Shown one piece after another: positions 1 through 8,006 of a DNA stretch of 64,000 nt (within the stretch, counting starts at the first letter, position 1; each line of letters opens with the position of its first letter). The notes below the pieces were generated by a model. The model was not told the DNA's origin and ran no database searches. It saw only the letters and a list, made by a program, of their open reading frames with translations. The translations under genes were made by a program, and so were the position numbers. The stretch is from Peptoniphilus genitalis (GTDB lineage: Bacteria; Bacillota; Clostridia; Tissierellales; Peptoniphilaceae). Location: the NCBI RefSeq assembly GCF_023614525.1, contig NZ_CP097885.1, positions 990,501 to 1,054,500 on the forward strand, in the 5' to 3' direction.

Positions 1-295
1 TAGAAGAGTCTGGAGTTGAGAAAAACTTCAAAGAGTCTTCCTTGTGTATGTATGTAAATCCGTTGTTGACATCAACCAACTTATCGCCTTTCTTGATTTC
101 TCCACGTGGGTGAGTTACAAGTCTCATAGTCCTATTTCTTTGGTAGTCTTCAGTTCTTCCAAAGATAAAAGAACCATCAGTAGTTAGGTCTTTACCAACG
201 ATAATACCTGTGCAGGCAAAAGTTGGAACTGCCATGGATAAGACCATGCTAGATGCAAGACCTGCTATCAATAATCTCTTCTTGCTATTTTTCAT
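1..295 (-). CDS. C69-family dipeptidase, secreted, 3' part outside window
   Basis: Only the first 98 codons are present; the gene runs off the left edge. The product starts MKNSKKRLLIAGLASS, a typical signal peptide, and then reads TFACTGIIVGKDLTTDGS and FGRTEDY. In C69 (PepD-type) N-terminal-nucleophile dipeptidases the Cys exposed just after the leader is the catalytic residue, and an ACT..(V/I)G....DGS block followed by R.ED/N is the family start. I therefore read Cys27 as the nucleophile, exposed by signal-peptide removal. The ATG at 293-295 follows an AAGGAGG-type site. A likely role is extracellular or envelope dipeptide hydrolysis. It is separated from the zinc operon by a terminator. 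Confidence 0.8.
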   Translation of the reverse strand, partial: MKNSKKRLLIAGLASSMVLSMAVPTFACTGIIVGKDLTTDGSFIFGRTEDYQRNRTMRLVTHPRGEIKKGDKLVDVNNGFTYIHKEDSLKFFSTPDSS

Positions 296-455
296 AAATA
301 CCTCCTTGCTCCCTTTTATAAAAATGTTTTCTTTATCTAAATAAAGATGATGGGAGCGTTTTTATAAATATAAATTAACACCTGAGAATATAATAAGTCA
401 ATGTTTTAATTTTGTACAAAATTTTGTCGATATATCACTTAAAACCACAAAAGAA

Positions 456-481
456 AAGTCTGCAAGTTATCTTGCAGACTT
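456..481 (-). terminator. Intrinsic terminator of the zinc uptake operon
   Basis: Perfect 11-bp inverted repeat (AAGTCTGCAAG / CTTGCAGACTT) around a 4-nt loop. On the minus strand it is followed by a T-rich stretch, and it lies directly after the permease stop codon at 485. Confidence 0.85.
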
Positions 482-484
482 AAC

Positions 485-1282
485 TTATTTCTTGTTTTTT
501 AGTTTTGAAATCAAGAGGCAAACTAGCATTCCTAGGGAGGCAATAACTACTATTGCTCCACCTGGTTTTAGGTCAAAGTAGTAGGACAGAATGACACCAC
601 TTAGGGTGTAAATAAGTCCAAGGACCAGGGTGTTTAGGAAGGTTGCCTTGTAGGATTTACTTATTAATAGTGATGATGCCACTGGCAAAACTATGAGTGA
701 TGTCACCATGAGGGCACCAATTATTTTGGCTGAAAGGGCAATGGTAAGGGCAGATAAAAGTGTGAAGATTGAATTTATTCTCGCCACATTTACCCCACTC
801 ATCTTGGCAAGTTGTGGATCAACTGCAATGGAGAGGAGACCAAAATAATAAATTAAAGAAATTGCAACAACAAGTATAAAGGTTATGAGGACGATTATAA
901 CGTCAGCCTTTGATACTGATGCAATACTTCCAAAGAGATAGGCGTCAAAGCTGCTTCCTCCTGGCGAAAAATCTGACAAGAGGGCAGCAAGTCCCAGCCC
1001 CATAGAGGTTATTATGGCTGTTGCCATGTCACCAAACTGTGGGAACTTCTTCCTGATTTTTTCAATGGAAAAGGCTCCAATGACACAGGCAAAGATGGCA
1101 CCAATTAGGGGGTTGATTGAAAGGATTAGTCCCAAGGCAACCCCAGCTAGTGAAACGTGAGATAGGGCATCTCCCATCATAGAAGTTCCACGATTTACTA
1201 TTACAATCCCAATTAGGGGAATTATTATGGAAATCATGAGGGAAACTAAGATGGTCCTAATCATAAAGCTATACTGCAACAA
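485..1282 (-). CDS. znuB: Zinc/manganese-type ABC transporter permease
   Basis: ABC-3 family integral membrane subunit of about 265 residues with some eight or nine hydrophobic segments, as expected for ZnuB/MtsC/AdcB. Conserved stretches include MGDALSHVSLAGVALG near the N-terminus and a long hydrophobic C-terminal half (TSLIVLPVASSLLI). It would form the membrane channel served by the ATPase and lipoprotein encoded just upstream. The reading frame overlaps the ATPase gene. A GGGAGG site inside the end of the ATPase gene sits 8 nt before a TTG at 1280-1282, which I take as the start. The first ATG (1262-1264) is too far from it, and the frame is open to 1288. Zinc rather than manganese is inferred from the linked ZinT gene. 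Confidence 0.88.
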   Translation of the reverse strand: MLQYSFMIRTILVSLMISIIIPLIGIVIVNRGTSMMGDALSHVSLAGVALGLILSINPLIGAIFACVIGAFSIEKIRKKFPQFGDMATAIITSMGLGLAALLSDFSPGGSSFDAYLFGSIASVSKADVIIVLITFILVVAISLIYYFGLLSIAVDPQLAKMSGVNVARINSIFTLLSALTIALSAKIIGALMVTSLIVLPVASSLLISKSYKATFLNTLVLGLIYTLSGVILSYYFDLKPGGAIVVIASLGMLVCLLISKLKNKK

Positions 1283-1943
1283 GTTCAAGACCTCCCTTCT
1301 TTAGTTCATAAAACTTATCCATTTGCAAATTATTTTTCACCCAGTCTAGTTCGTGGGTTATTAAAATTATGGAAACGTCAAAATTTTTGTTTAGGTCTTC
1401 AAGGGTTTTGGCAAACTGCCTCTTTGAATTTTCGTCGACACCAGATGTTGGCTCGTCAAAAATTAAAATTTCAGGATTGTTCATAAGGGCCCTTGTGATT
1501 ACAACCCTTTGTCTCAAACCACCAGACAGGTCCCTTATAGGATAGTCTGCGTACTTCTCAAGATTCATCTTCTTTAAAAGCTCCATAGTTTTGTCGTAGT
1601 GAATCTTTCTTGGAATTTTTATCATCCCCATGCTCTCATAGAGTTGTAGGGTTACAAGCTCCTTGACAGAAATTGGGAAAGTATATAAGTTTTCCTTTTG
1701 TGATTGAGGAACGTAGCCGATTTTTTTCAGTGAATCTATATTTAGGTCTTCTTCAAAAATTTTTATTTCTCCAGACCTTAGCTTGAGCTCCCCAATAATT
1801 ATTTTTATTAAAGTTGTCTTGCCAACTCCGTTGCCACCGATTATAGTGATCTTCTCCTTGTTCATCAGGGTTAGGTTTAAGTCCCTGAGAACTGGGTCCC
1901 TATCGTAGGCAAAGTTGGCATTTTTTATTTCAATAGCCTTCAT
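1269..1943 (-). CDS. znuC: Zinc/manganese-type ABC transporter ATP-binding protein
   Basis: ABC ATPase of 224 residues. Walker A is GGNGVGKTT (residues 36-44), the signature is LSGGLRQRV, Walker B is ILIFDEPTSGVD and the switch His is in ITHELDWV. Length and sequence fit the ZnuC/AdcC/MtsA-like metal-uptake group. It powers the permease encoded downstream, whose frame overlaps its 3' end. The start ATG at 1941-1943 follows GAGGTGATAT and lies 3 nt after the stop of the binding-protein gene, so the two are probably translationally coupled. Confidence 0.9.
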   Translation of the reverse strand: MKAIEIKNANFAYDRDPVLRDLNLTLMNKEKITIIGGNGVGKTTLIKIIIGELKLRSGEIKIFEEDLNIDSLKKIGYVPQSQKENLYTFPISVKELVTLQLYESMGMIKIPRKIHYDKTMELLKKMNLEKYADYPIRDLSGGLRQRVVITRALMNNPEILIFDEPTSGVDENSKRQFAKTLEDLNKNFDVSIILITHELDWVKNNLQMDKFYELKKGGLELVAV

Positions 1944-1946
1944 ATA

Positions 1947-3242
1947 TCACCTCAATGATTCATATATATTTTTCAAATTGTATTCCATCATGTCTATAAA
2001 GTCGTCTCCAACGTCCCTTTCGATATCCCTGTTAATATATTCCATGGATATTAGGCCTTTTAGGTCAGCACCAATTTCTTCTGCGATTATGTCTGCCCCA
2101 TTTTTTGGCATCCCATATTCGTAAAAGATTGTATTGATCTTTCTATCCCTTGCGTCATCTATGGCGCTGGTGATCTTCTTTATACTTGGAGAATCTGTAC
2201 TTGTTAGACCTTGGAGAGGATATTGGATGAGGTCAAAGTCCTTTGCAAGGTAGGCAAAGGCAAAGTGACTCACAATAAATTCCTTCCTCTTAGTTTTCTT
2301 AAAGAGGTCCCTGTACTTGTAGTCAAGCTCTGTAAGCTTTCTCAAAGTCTTTGAAGCATTCTTCCTGTAGAGGCTTTTATTCTCTGGATAGAGCTTGGAC
2401 ATCTTGTATTCAATATCATTTACATATCTCTTGGCATTTCTAATACTCATCCAAGAGTGAGGATCGTAGGTTATCTTGTCCTCGTTAGTAGTTGAAGTAT
2501 CACGAAGGACATCAAGTTTCATAGGATCTCCATGGGCATCAAGCATCTTATAAGAAAGAAGGTCTGTGGAAATTCTGTCGCTAAACATAATCCACCTTCC
2601 CTTCTTAGGAAGCTTGTAATAAATTTCTCCATGCTCGTGGCCCATCTCAAGCTTGTAAGTCTTTCTGTCCTCAACCTTAATTAAAGATTTTTGTGGAATA
2701 TCTTCTCCGGGGTCCTCCATGATCTTTCGTCCCATCTTAACAAGGTCCTTTTCAGAGTAGTCCTTGTCGCAATAGAGGAAGGCAATCCTCATGTTGTCTT
2801 CGTGAGTGTGACCAAAGTCAAAGGAGTAGGTTTCCTTGTCAAAGTCGCCAGCCAGCATGTATTGGAAGTCTCCAATGGCAGCAGCCCCCTTGTAGGAAAT
2901 TAAATTTACCCCGCTGGCAAGATTTAGGATATCCAAATTTGGAAGGGTATTTGCAATTGAGTCTGCCCAGTGTTCCATATTTGCTCCATTTATAATCAAA
3001 AGGTCAGACTTTGACAGATCCTTTATCCTTCTTGGAGTTGGCTCCCAGAGGTGGGGATCCTGGTTTTTTGGCATGAGGATCCTTAGGTCCACAGTGTCAC
3101 CAACTACGCTTTTAGTTAAGCTGTAGACTGGATAAAAGGAAGTGTAGACGACAGGTTTTGCCTTGTCATCCTTTTCTGCCTTACAGGCAACTAGAGAAAA
3201 AGCCAAGAGAAATACAGTCATAATTTTTATTATTTTTGACAT
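1947..3242 (-). CDS. znuA: Zinc-binding lipoprotein of ABC transporter (ZnuA/AdcA-like) with an inserted domain
   Basis: Cluster A-I metal-binding protein of 431 residues. Lipobox LVAC ends at Cys20. Likely metal ligands are His64 (QDPHLWEP), His262 (DPHSW), His327 (VSHFAF) and an acidic residue near Glu375 (FYEYG), which match the ZnuA pattern. Residues about 116-255 are an extra segment where ZnuA proteins normally carry a short His-rich loop. It contains HTH, HEH and AHGDP motifs but no CxxC or ZinT signature. The mature protein should sit on the outer face of the membrane and hand metal to the permease. It follows zinT and a weak internal terminator. The start follows AAAGGAG. Confidence 0.88.
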   Translation of the reverse strand: MSKIIKIMTVFLLAFSLVACKAEKDDKAKPVVYTSFYPVYSLTKSVVGDTVDLRILMPKNQDPHLWEPTPRRIKDLSKSDLLIINGANMEHWADSIANTLPNLDILNLASGVNLISYKGAAAIGDFQYMLAGDFDKETYSFDFGHTHEDNMRIAFLYCDKDYSEKDLVKMGRKIMEDPGEDIPQKSLIKVEDRKTYKLEMGHEHGEIYYKLPKKGRWIMFSDRISTDLLSYKMLDAHGDPMKLDVLRDTSTTNEDKITYDPHSWMSIRNAKRYVNDIEYKMSKLYPENKSLYRKNASKTLRKLTELDYKYRDLFKKTKRKEFIVSHFAFAYLAKDFDLIQYPLQGLTSTDSPSIKKITSAIDDARDRKINTIFYEYGMPKNGADIIAEEIGADLKGLISMEYINRDIERDVGDDFIDMMEYNLKNIYESLR

Positions 3243-3259
3243 AAAGTCTCCTTTCTCTT

Positions 3260-3306
3260 AAAAAAATTTATCCCCGATGAACATCAAGAGATGAAACATC
3301 GAGGAT
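3260..3306 (-). terminator. Hairpin plus T-run between zinT and the znuA-like gene
   Basis: On the minus strand ATCCTCGATG pairs with CATCGGGGAT (one wobble) around a loop of about 17 nt, and is followed by AAATTTTTTT. It lies inside the operon, so it probably reduces but does not block read-through, giving more ZinT than transporter. Confidence 0.6.
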
Positions 3307-3323
3307 AGAAAAAAATAGAAATA

Positions 3324-3959
3324 TTATTCAGCAACTTCTTCGTAAACTTGATCGATAGTTACTGTTGGACTAACAAATGTTGGGTACCAGTCATCCTTAG
3401 CTAACATTTCTTCAGCACTTCCTCCAACTCTTAAGTGGAAGTGTGGCATGTGGTCTTCGCCGTGAACTGGCATTAATAAAATTGTTGGATATTTTCCATT
3501 AGAAGTAAACTCGTACCAATAAAGAGTTTTTCCACCGTGTTCCATTGGGTGTTTGTCTACAAGCTTGTAGTCAGCCTTGTCAATTTCGTCTCCTTCAGGT
3601 CCAGTTAAGAAAGTTATGCTATCTCCATCAACCTTTAGGGCTCCAAAATCAACTGCAACGTGATCAGCAAAATTCTTTTTAGCTTGATCTTCTGTGATCT
3701 TGTCTCTCTTAGCAACTTCCTCGTAAGCTCCCTTTAGTCCAGGATCATCAAGATAGTTGGCAATATTATTCCATTCTCCGTCCCAGTCAGAAAGAGCAAC
3801 TTCATCAGTAGCCTTATCTTCAGCCTTAGCCTCTACATTTTGTTCAACCTTAGTGTTGTTCTCTTTAGGCTCATTCTTAGTTTCTTCCTTATTGCAAGCA
3901 ACAAGAAGTGTTGCAGATAGGGCCAATAGGCCTAGTGACAGTCTAAATTTTTTATTCAT
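3324..3959 (-). CDS. zinT: ZinT-family zinc-binding lipoprotein
   Basis: 211 residues with a lipoprotein signal (LLVAC, Cys22), a charged Lys/Glu/Asn-rich linker to about residue 55, then a ZinT (YodA) domain. Diagnostic parts are LSDWDGEWNNIANYL at its start and the His-rich HGEDHMPHFHLRVGG near its end, where ZinT ligands lie. In known systems ZinT captures zinc outside the cell and passes it to ZnuA. In streptococcal AdcA the two are fused, whereas here they are adjacent separate genes. It is first in the operon, behind a Fur/Zur-type palindrome. AAGGAGG precedes the ATG. Confidence 0.9.
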   Translation of the reverse strand: MNKKFRLSLGLLALSATLLVACNKEETKNEPKENNTKVEQNVEAKAEDKATDEVALSDWDGEWNNIANYLDDPGLKGAYEEVAKRDKITEDQAKKNFADHVAVDFGALKVDGDSITFLTGPEGDEIDKADYKLVDKHPMEHGGKTLYWYEFTSNGKYPTILLMPVHGEDHMPHFHLRVGGSAEEMLAKDDWYPTFVSPTVTIDQVYEEVAE

Positions 3960-4336
3960 AATTCCTCCTTAATATAAGTTATCTAATATTTTGCGAAGAA
4001 TTAAAGAAATTGTAGGGAAAAATTTCTTTTATATGAAGGATTTACAAAACATTAATAACTTGCAAATGATAAGTGTTATCATTTTTATAAAACTAGTATA
4101 ACAAGTAGAAAAATTTTGTTTTAAAGAACTTATCCAGTTTTATTTAATAAACACTAAAGATTATTGTTTATAAAAATTATTTTGATCTAAATATTTAATC
4201 AACTCACAAAAATTAAGAAATAAGCATGAGTCCAAGCATAGAAATATTATTAATGACAAAGCTCTCCCCTAAAAGGAGTCCAAGAAGACCTTATATTTAT
4301 TTATTAGTTTTGGGTAAAGGTAGCTTAGGTGATAAA
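3960..4336. other. Divergent intergenic region between zinT and msrAB
   Basis: AT-rich region holding the 21-bp Fur/Zur-type palindrome and promoter-like sequences for both directions. The msrAB frame is open back to 4226, but no ribosome site precedes that ATG and the stretch reads unlike MsrA. I see no separate gene here. Confidence 0.5.
4064..4084. promoter_or_regulatory. Fur/Zur-family operator palindrome
   Basis: Perfect 9-bp arms AAATGATAA and TTATCATTT separated by GTG. The core fits the 7-1-7 Fur-superfamily consensus (TGATAAT-n-ATTATCA) at 12 of 14 positions. It sits about 105-125 nt upstream of zinT, just downstream of a TATACT -10 candidate on the minus strand. On the plus strand it falls in the spacer of a possible TTGCAA promoter for msrAB. 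Zur is the natural candidate because of the genes controlled. Confidence 0.7.
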
Positions 4337-5278
4337 ATGAAAAACATAAAAATTATTTATCTTGCAGGTGGATGCTTCTGGGGGACTGAAGGCTACTTCA
4401 AAAGAATAAAGGGAATAAAGAAGACCATGGTTGGTTATGCCAATGGAATTAGCGACGAAACAAATTATGAATCTGTAGCAAGGACAGACCATGCAGAGAC
4501 AGTAAAGATTTATTACGACTTATCCCGCATCTCCCTTACAGAGATCCTATTCCACTACTTCAGAATTATTGATCCCAAGTCTATTAACAGACAAGGTAAT
4601 GATGTAGGAAGACAATACAGGACAGGAATTTATTGGGAAGAGGGAGACGAGGAGTCAGAAAATCTTGTCAGAGACTTCATGGCCTATGAAGAAGAAAGGC
4701 TTGGCAAGCTGGCAGTGGAAATCTCTCCTATTAAAAACTTTGTTAAGGCAGAGGACTACCACCAAGACTATCTCGACAAGAACCCCTTGGGCTATTGTCA
4801 CGTCAATTTGAGCTTAGCTGATGATCCAATAATTGATGACAAGAGAGAATTTTTAAACAAGAACAAGAGAGAAGTACTTGATGACATCTCCTATGAAGTC
4901 ATGGCAAATTCTGGAACGGAAAGGCCCTTCACAAGTGACTTAAACCATGAATATAGGAAGGGAATCTATGTAGACAAGCTTTCAAGAAAGCCCCTCTTTG
5001 TCTCATCAGATAAGTTTGATGCAGGTTGCGGCTGGCCATCCTTCTCAAGACCAATCATCTCAACCTATCTTGATGAAGAAGTTGACACATCCTATGGAAT
5101 GGTTAGGACAGAGGTAAGGTCTAAGTCATCAGACTCCCACCTTGGCCACGTCTTTCCTGATGGACCAATAGACATGGGTGGACTTAGGTACTGCATCAAC
5201 GGCGCAGCTCTTGACTTCATCCCCTATGAGGACATGGATGAAAAAGGTTATACTGACTACAAGATATTTGTTAAATAA
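4337..5278 (+). CDS. msrAB: Bifunctional methionine sulfoxide reductase MsrA-MsrB
   Basis: 313 residues. The N-terminal MsrA domain (about 1-155) has the catalytic GGCFWG (Cys13). The C-terminal MsrB domain (about 170-305) has NSGTERPF, CGWPSF, SDSHLGHVF and the catalytic RYC (Cys286). The enzyme reduces both S- and R-methionine sulfoxide and repairs oxidised proteins. The CxxC pairs that bind structural zinc in many MsrBs are absent; YVDKLSRKPLF stands where the first pair would be. I chose the start at 4337 because AGGTG lies 8 nt upstream and homology begins there. It is monocistronic with a terminator, and divergent from the zinc operon. Confidence 0.92.
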   Translation: MKNIKIIYLAGGCFWGTEGYFKRIKGIKKTMVGYANGISDETNYESVARTDHAETVKIYYDLSRISLTEILFHYFRIIDPKSINRQGNDVGRQYRTGIYWEEGDEESENLVRDFMAYEEERLGKLAVEISPIKNFVKAEDYHQDYLDKNPLGYCHVNLSLADDPIIDDKREFLNKNKREVLDDISYEVMANSGTERPFTSDLNHEYRKGIYVDKLSRKPLFVSSDKFDAGCGWPSFSRPIISTYLDEEVDTSYGMVRTEVRSKSSDSHLGHVFPDGPIDMGGLRYCINGAALDFIPYEDMDEKGYTDYKIFVK

Positions 5279-5287
5279 AAATTTTTT

Positions 5288-5320
5288 GGACCTAATTTAA
5301 TATTAGGTTCTTTTATTTTG
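5288..5320 (+). terminator. Intrinsic terminator after msrAB
   Basis: ACCTAAT pairs with ATTAGGT around a 5-nt loop, extended by two more pairs, followed by TTTTATTTT. Confidence 0.8.
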
Positions 5321-5406
5321 CAAAAAGAAAAAAATAATTAAAAAATTAAATAAGGGCTAAAGTAAAGACAAATAAAAAATTTGAAAAATGAAAGAAGTAA
5401 AAATGA

Positions 5407-5501
5407 TTTCCCGTAAGCCAGTTTAAATGGAAGACACACTACAATGTTAAATTAGTAATTGAAAAAGACGGTTTATTGTGATAATCTAAATACACGGGAA
5501 A
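5407..5501 (+). promoter_or_regulatory. Candidate structured leader of glsA
   Basis: TTTCCCGT at 5407-5414 is perfectly complementary to ACGGGAAA at 5494-5501. This would enclose about 79 nt and end about 20 nt before the glsA ribosome site. A possible inner ACAAT/ATTGT pairing lies at 5440-5444 and 5474-5478. I recognise no known riboswitch class. Confidence 0.35.
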
Positions 5502-5535
5502 ACAATTCCAAAAATAAAAAGAGGAGGTGATATTG

Positions 5536-6459
5536 ATGATTTACTCAGAAGAAGTTTTGGGGAAGGCTCTTAATTTAGGTAGAAAATATATACACGAAGG
5601 AGCTGTTGCAGATTATATTCCTGAACTTGCAAAGGTAGATGCAAATAAGCTTGCAATTTCTACAATAGAAGATGGAAACATTTATAGTGTTGGGGATTCT
5701 AAGGTTAGATATTCTATTCAGTCAATTGTAAAGGTAATTCTATATGCTCTTGCCATGGAGAACTACAAGGTTTCAGAACTAAAGAAATACGTTGGAGTTA
5801 GACCGTCGGCTAAACCTTTTAACTCTGTAATTGAGTTGGAACTTTCAGAAAAGAAAATACCAGTCAACCCTTTTATCAATGCTGGCGCAATTATTATAGT
5901 AGCTATTTTATATAACGTTTATAGAGAAAAAACCTTTGATGTAATACTAGAAAAGGCCAGCCAATTTTTAGGTGAAGACGTAGATTACAGCAGAGAAATT
6001 GCCCAGTCAGAAAAGGAATCTTCCTTTACAAACAGGACCCTAATCTACTTGATGTTAGCTAAGGGAATCCTGCCAAGTGATACAAAGGTAGAAGAAGTAT
6101 TAGATACATATTTTAAGGCTTGTTCAATCCTTGTAAACACAGAAAACCTAGCACACATGTCCTATGTTATTTCTAATAATGGACTTGATATAGAAGGTAA
6201 AAAAGTAATAAGTCCAAACGAAGCTAGAGTTCTAAGATCCTTGATGGCAACTTGTGGAACCTATGACTACTCAGGCGACTTTGCCATAAGAGTTGGGCTT
6301 CCTGCCAAGTCAGGAGTTGGTGGCGGCATTGTAACTGCATCCAACAACAAAACTGGCCTTGCAGTATATGCACCAAGGCTTGACACTCACGGCAACTCCT
6401 ACTCTGGAGTTAGGATGTTAGAATACTTATCACAAGAATTAGACTTATCAATTTATTAG
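5536..6459 (+). CDS. glsA: Glutaminase A
   Basis: Serine-dependent beta-lactamase-fold glutaminase of 307 residues, the usual family length. It converts glutamine to glutamate and ammonia in the cytoplasm. The catalytic SxxK is Ser63-Ile-Val-Lys66 (YSIQSIVK). Other conserved parts are PFINAGAI, NGLD and the glycine-rich LPAKSGVGGGIV near the C-terminus. The start is set by AGGAGG at 5522-5527, 8 nt before ATG 5536; the frame is also open from a GTG at 5527 that lies inside the ribosome site. The next gene starts 11 nt downstream and encodes an AGCS symporter. The pair looks like a glutamine uptake and deamidation unit, as in glutaminase-based acid resistance. Confidence 0.92.
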   Translation: MIYSEEVLGKALNLGRKYIHEGAVADYIPELAKVDANKLAISTIEDGNIYSVGDSKVRYSIQSIVKVILYALAMENYKVSELKKYVGVRPSAKPFNSVIELELSEKKIPVNPFINAGAIIIVAILYNVYREKTFDVILEKASQFLGEDVDYSREIAQSEKESSFTNRTLIYLMLAKGILPSDTKVEEVLDTYFKACSILVNTENLAHMSYVISNNGLDIEGKKVISPNEARVLRSLMATCGTYDYSGDFAIRVGLPAKSGVGGGIVTASNNKTGLAVYAPRLDTHGNSYSGVRMLEYLSQELDLSIY

Positions 6460-6470
6460 AGAGGTAAAAT

Positions 6471-7874
6471 ATGAGAGAATTATTATCTGCCGTTAATGGC
6501 GTTTTATATTATCCAATATTAATCATAGTATTACTTGCTTGTGGATTTTATTTCACAATTAGAACAAAATTTATACAATTTGGACTTTTAGGAGAAGCCT
6601 TTAAAGTTATAACAGAAAAGCCAGAAGGAAAAGACGACGTATCTTCCTTCCAAGCACTAATGGTATCAACAGCATCAAGAGTTGGTACAGGTAATATCGT
6701 TGGTGTTGCCAACGCAATCTGCCTTGGTGGACCTGGTGCAGTATTCTGGATGTGGATCATCGCCCTAATCGGTGGTGCATCAGCCTTTATAGAATCAACA
6801 CTAGCACAAATTTATAAAAAACGTGGTTCCGATGGAGTATCCTACGGTGGACCATCTTACTACATTGAAAACGCACTTGGCTCAAGAGGTATTGGCGTTC
6901 TATTTGCAGTAGCACTTATTGCAACATACGCAGTAGGATTTAACATGCTTGCATCCTTCAACCTTCAAGACTCCTTTAGAGTATATGACTTCTACGTTCC
7001 AGGAAAAACTTCTTGGATGATAGGTGCAGTTCTTGCAGTATTAGCAGGATATTGTATCCTTGGTGGTGGAAAGAGAATTATAAAATACACATCTTTACTA
7101 GTACCAGTAATGGGCGTTATCTTCGTAATTATGGCCCTTATAATGATCCTTATAAATGCAAAAAATATTCCAGCAATGTTTGGTATGATCTTTGAAGATG
7201 CCTTTAACTTCAAGGCAATCTTTGGTGGAGTTGCAGGTTCAGCTTTAGTACAAGGTATTAAGAGAGGACTTTACTCTAACGAAGCTGGTATGGGTTCTGC
7301 TCCAAACGCAGCAGCATCAGCATCAGTATCTCACCCTGTTAAACAAGGTCTAGTACAAATGATATCTGTATTCCTAGATACACTTGTTATCTGTTCAGCA
7401 ACAGCTTTTATGTCACTTGCATCAGGCATTGCTCCAACAGAAGAATTAGCAGGAGCACCATTTGTTCAAGCATCACTAGCAACAGTATTTGGAAGATATG
7501 GAAACCTATTTATCACAGTTTCCCTTGCACTATTTGCCTTTACAACCCTACTTGGTAACCTATACTATGTAGACTCTTGCTTAACATACCTTAACAAGAA
7601 AACACCTTCAAAGACATTCATGCTTTGCTACAGAATTATAGCAACAATCCTAATCTTTGTAGGCGCTGGTATGGAAATGTCACTTGCATGGGACATCGCA
7701 GACTTCTTAATGGGAGTTATGTGCTTAATCAACATCCCAACAATCATTATCCTTGGTGGAACAGCACTTAAGGCACTTGACGACTACAAGAAACAAAGAG
7801 AAGAAGGCAAGAACCCAGTATTCAAAGCAGAAACAATTGGCATCGACACTTCAAAATTAGACTACTGGAAATAA
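6471..7874 (+). CDS. AGCS-family sodium:amino acid symporter (alanine/glycine/glutamine)
   Basis: 467 residues with about ten or eleven membrane segments. AGCS hallmarks include STASRVGTGNIVGVANAI near residue 65, WMWIIALIGGASAFIESTLAQ and GLYSNEAGMGSAPNAAA. These transporters bring in alanine, glycine or glutamine with Na+ or H+. It is co-transcribed with glsA 11 nt upstream, so glutamine is the best guess for substrate. GAGAGG precedes the ATG, and a strong terminator follows. Confidence 0.9.
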   Translation: MRELLSAVNGVLYYPILIIVLLACGFYFTIRTKFIQFGLLGEAFKVITEKPEGKDDVSSFQALMVSTASRVGTGNIVGVANAICLGGPGAVFWMWIIALIGGASAFIESTLAQIYKKRGSDGVSYGGPSYYIENALGSRGIGVLFAVALIATYAVGFNMLASFNLQDSFRVYDFYVPGKTSWMIGAVLAVLAGYCILGGGKRIIKYTSLLVPVMGVIFVIMALIMILINAKNIPAMFGMIFEDAFNFKAIFGGVAGSALVQGIKRGLYSNEAGMGSAPNAAASASVSHPVKQGLVQMISVFLDTLVICSATAFMSLASGIAPTEELAGAPFVQASLATVFGRYGNLFITVSLALFAFTTLLGNLYYVDSCLTYLNKKTPSKTFMLCYRIIATILIFVGAGMEMSLAWDIADFLMGVMCLINIPTIIILGGTALKALDDYKKQREEGKNPVFKAETIGIDTSKLDYWK

Positions 7875-7914
7875 ATAATATAAGAATAATTGTAAAATAA
7901 AATAATTTATTAGT

Positions 7915-7945
7915 GACCTAAGCCAAGCTTAGGTCCATTTTTTGT
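7915..7945 (+). terminator. Intrinsic terminator of glsA operon
   Basis: Perfect 9-bp stem GACCTAAGC / GCTTAGGTC with a CAA loop, followed by CATTTTTTG. Confidence 0.9.
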
Positions 7946-7961
7946 GGTTTTTTATTGCGGT

Positions 7962-8003
7962 TAAAAAAATAGAAAATGCCAGAGAGGGTTAAGTCTCTGG
8001 CAT
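7962..8003 (-). terminator. Intrinsic terminator of the hydrolase gene
   Basis: Perfect 10-bp stem ATGCCAGAGA / TCTCTGGCAT with an 8-nt loop. The minus-strand tail is T-rich (TTTTCTATTTTTTT). It starts 4 nt beyond the stop codon. Confidence 0.88.
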
Positions 8004-8006
8004 CTT

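Noticed and set aside
4226-4336. Longer N-terminus for MsrAB
   Set aside because: The frame is open, but the ATG at 4226 lacks a ribosome site, whereas 4337 has one at ideal distance and matches the family start.
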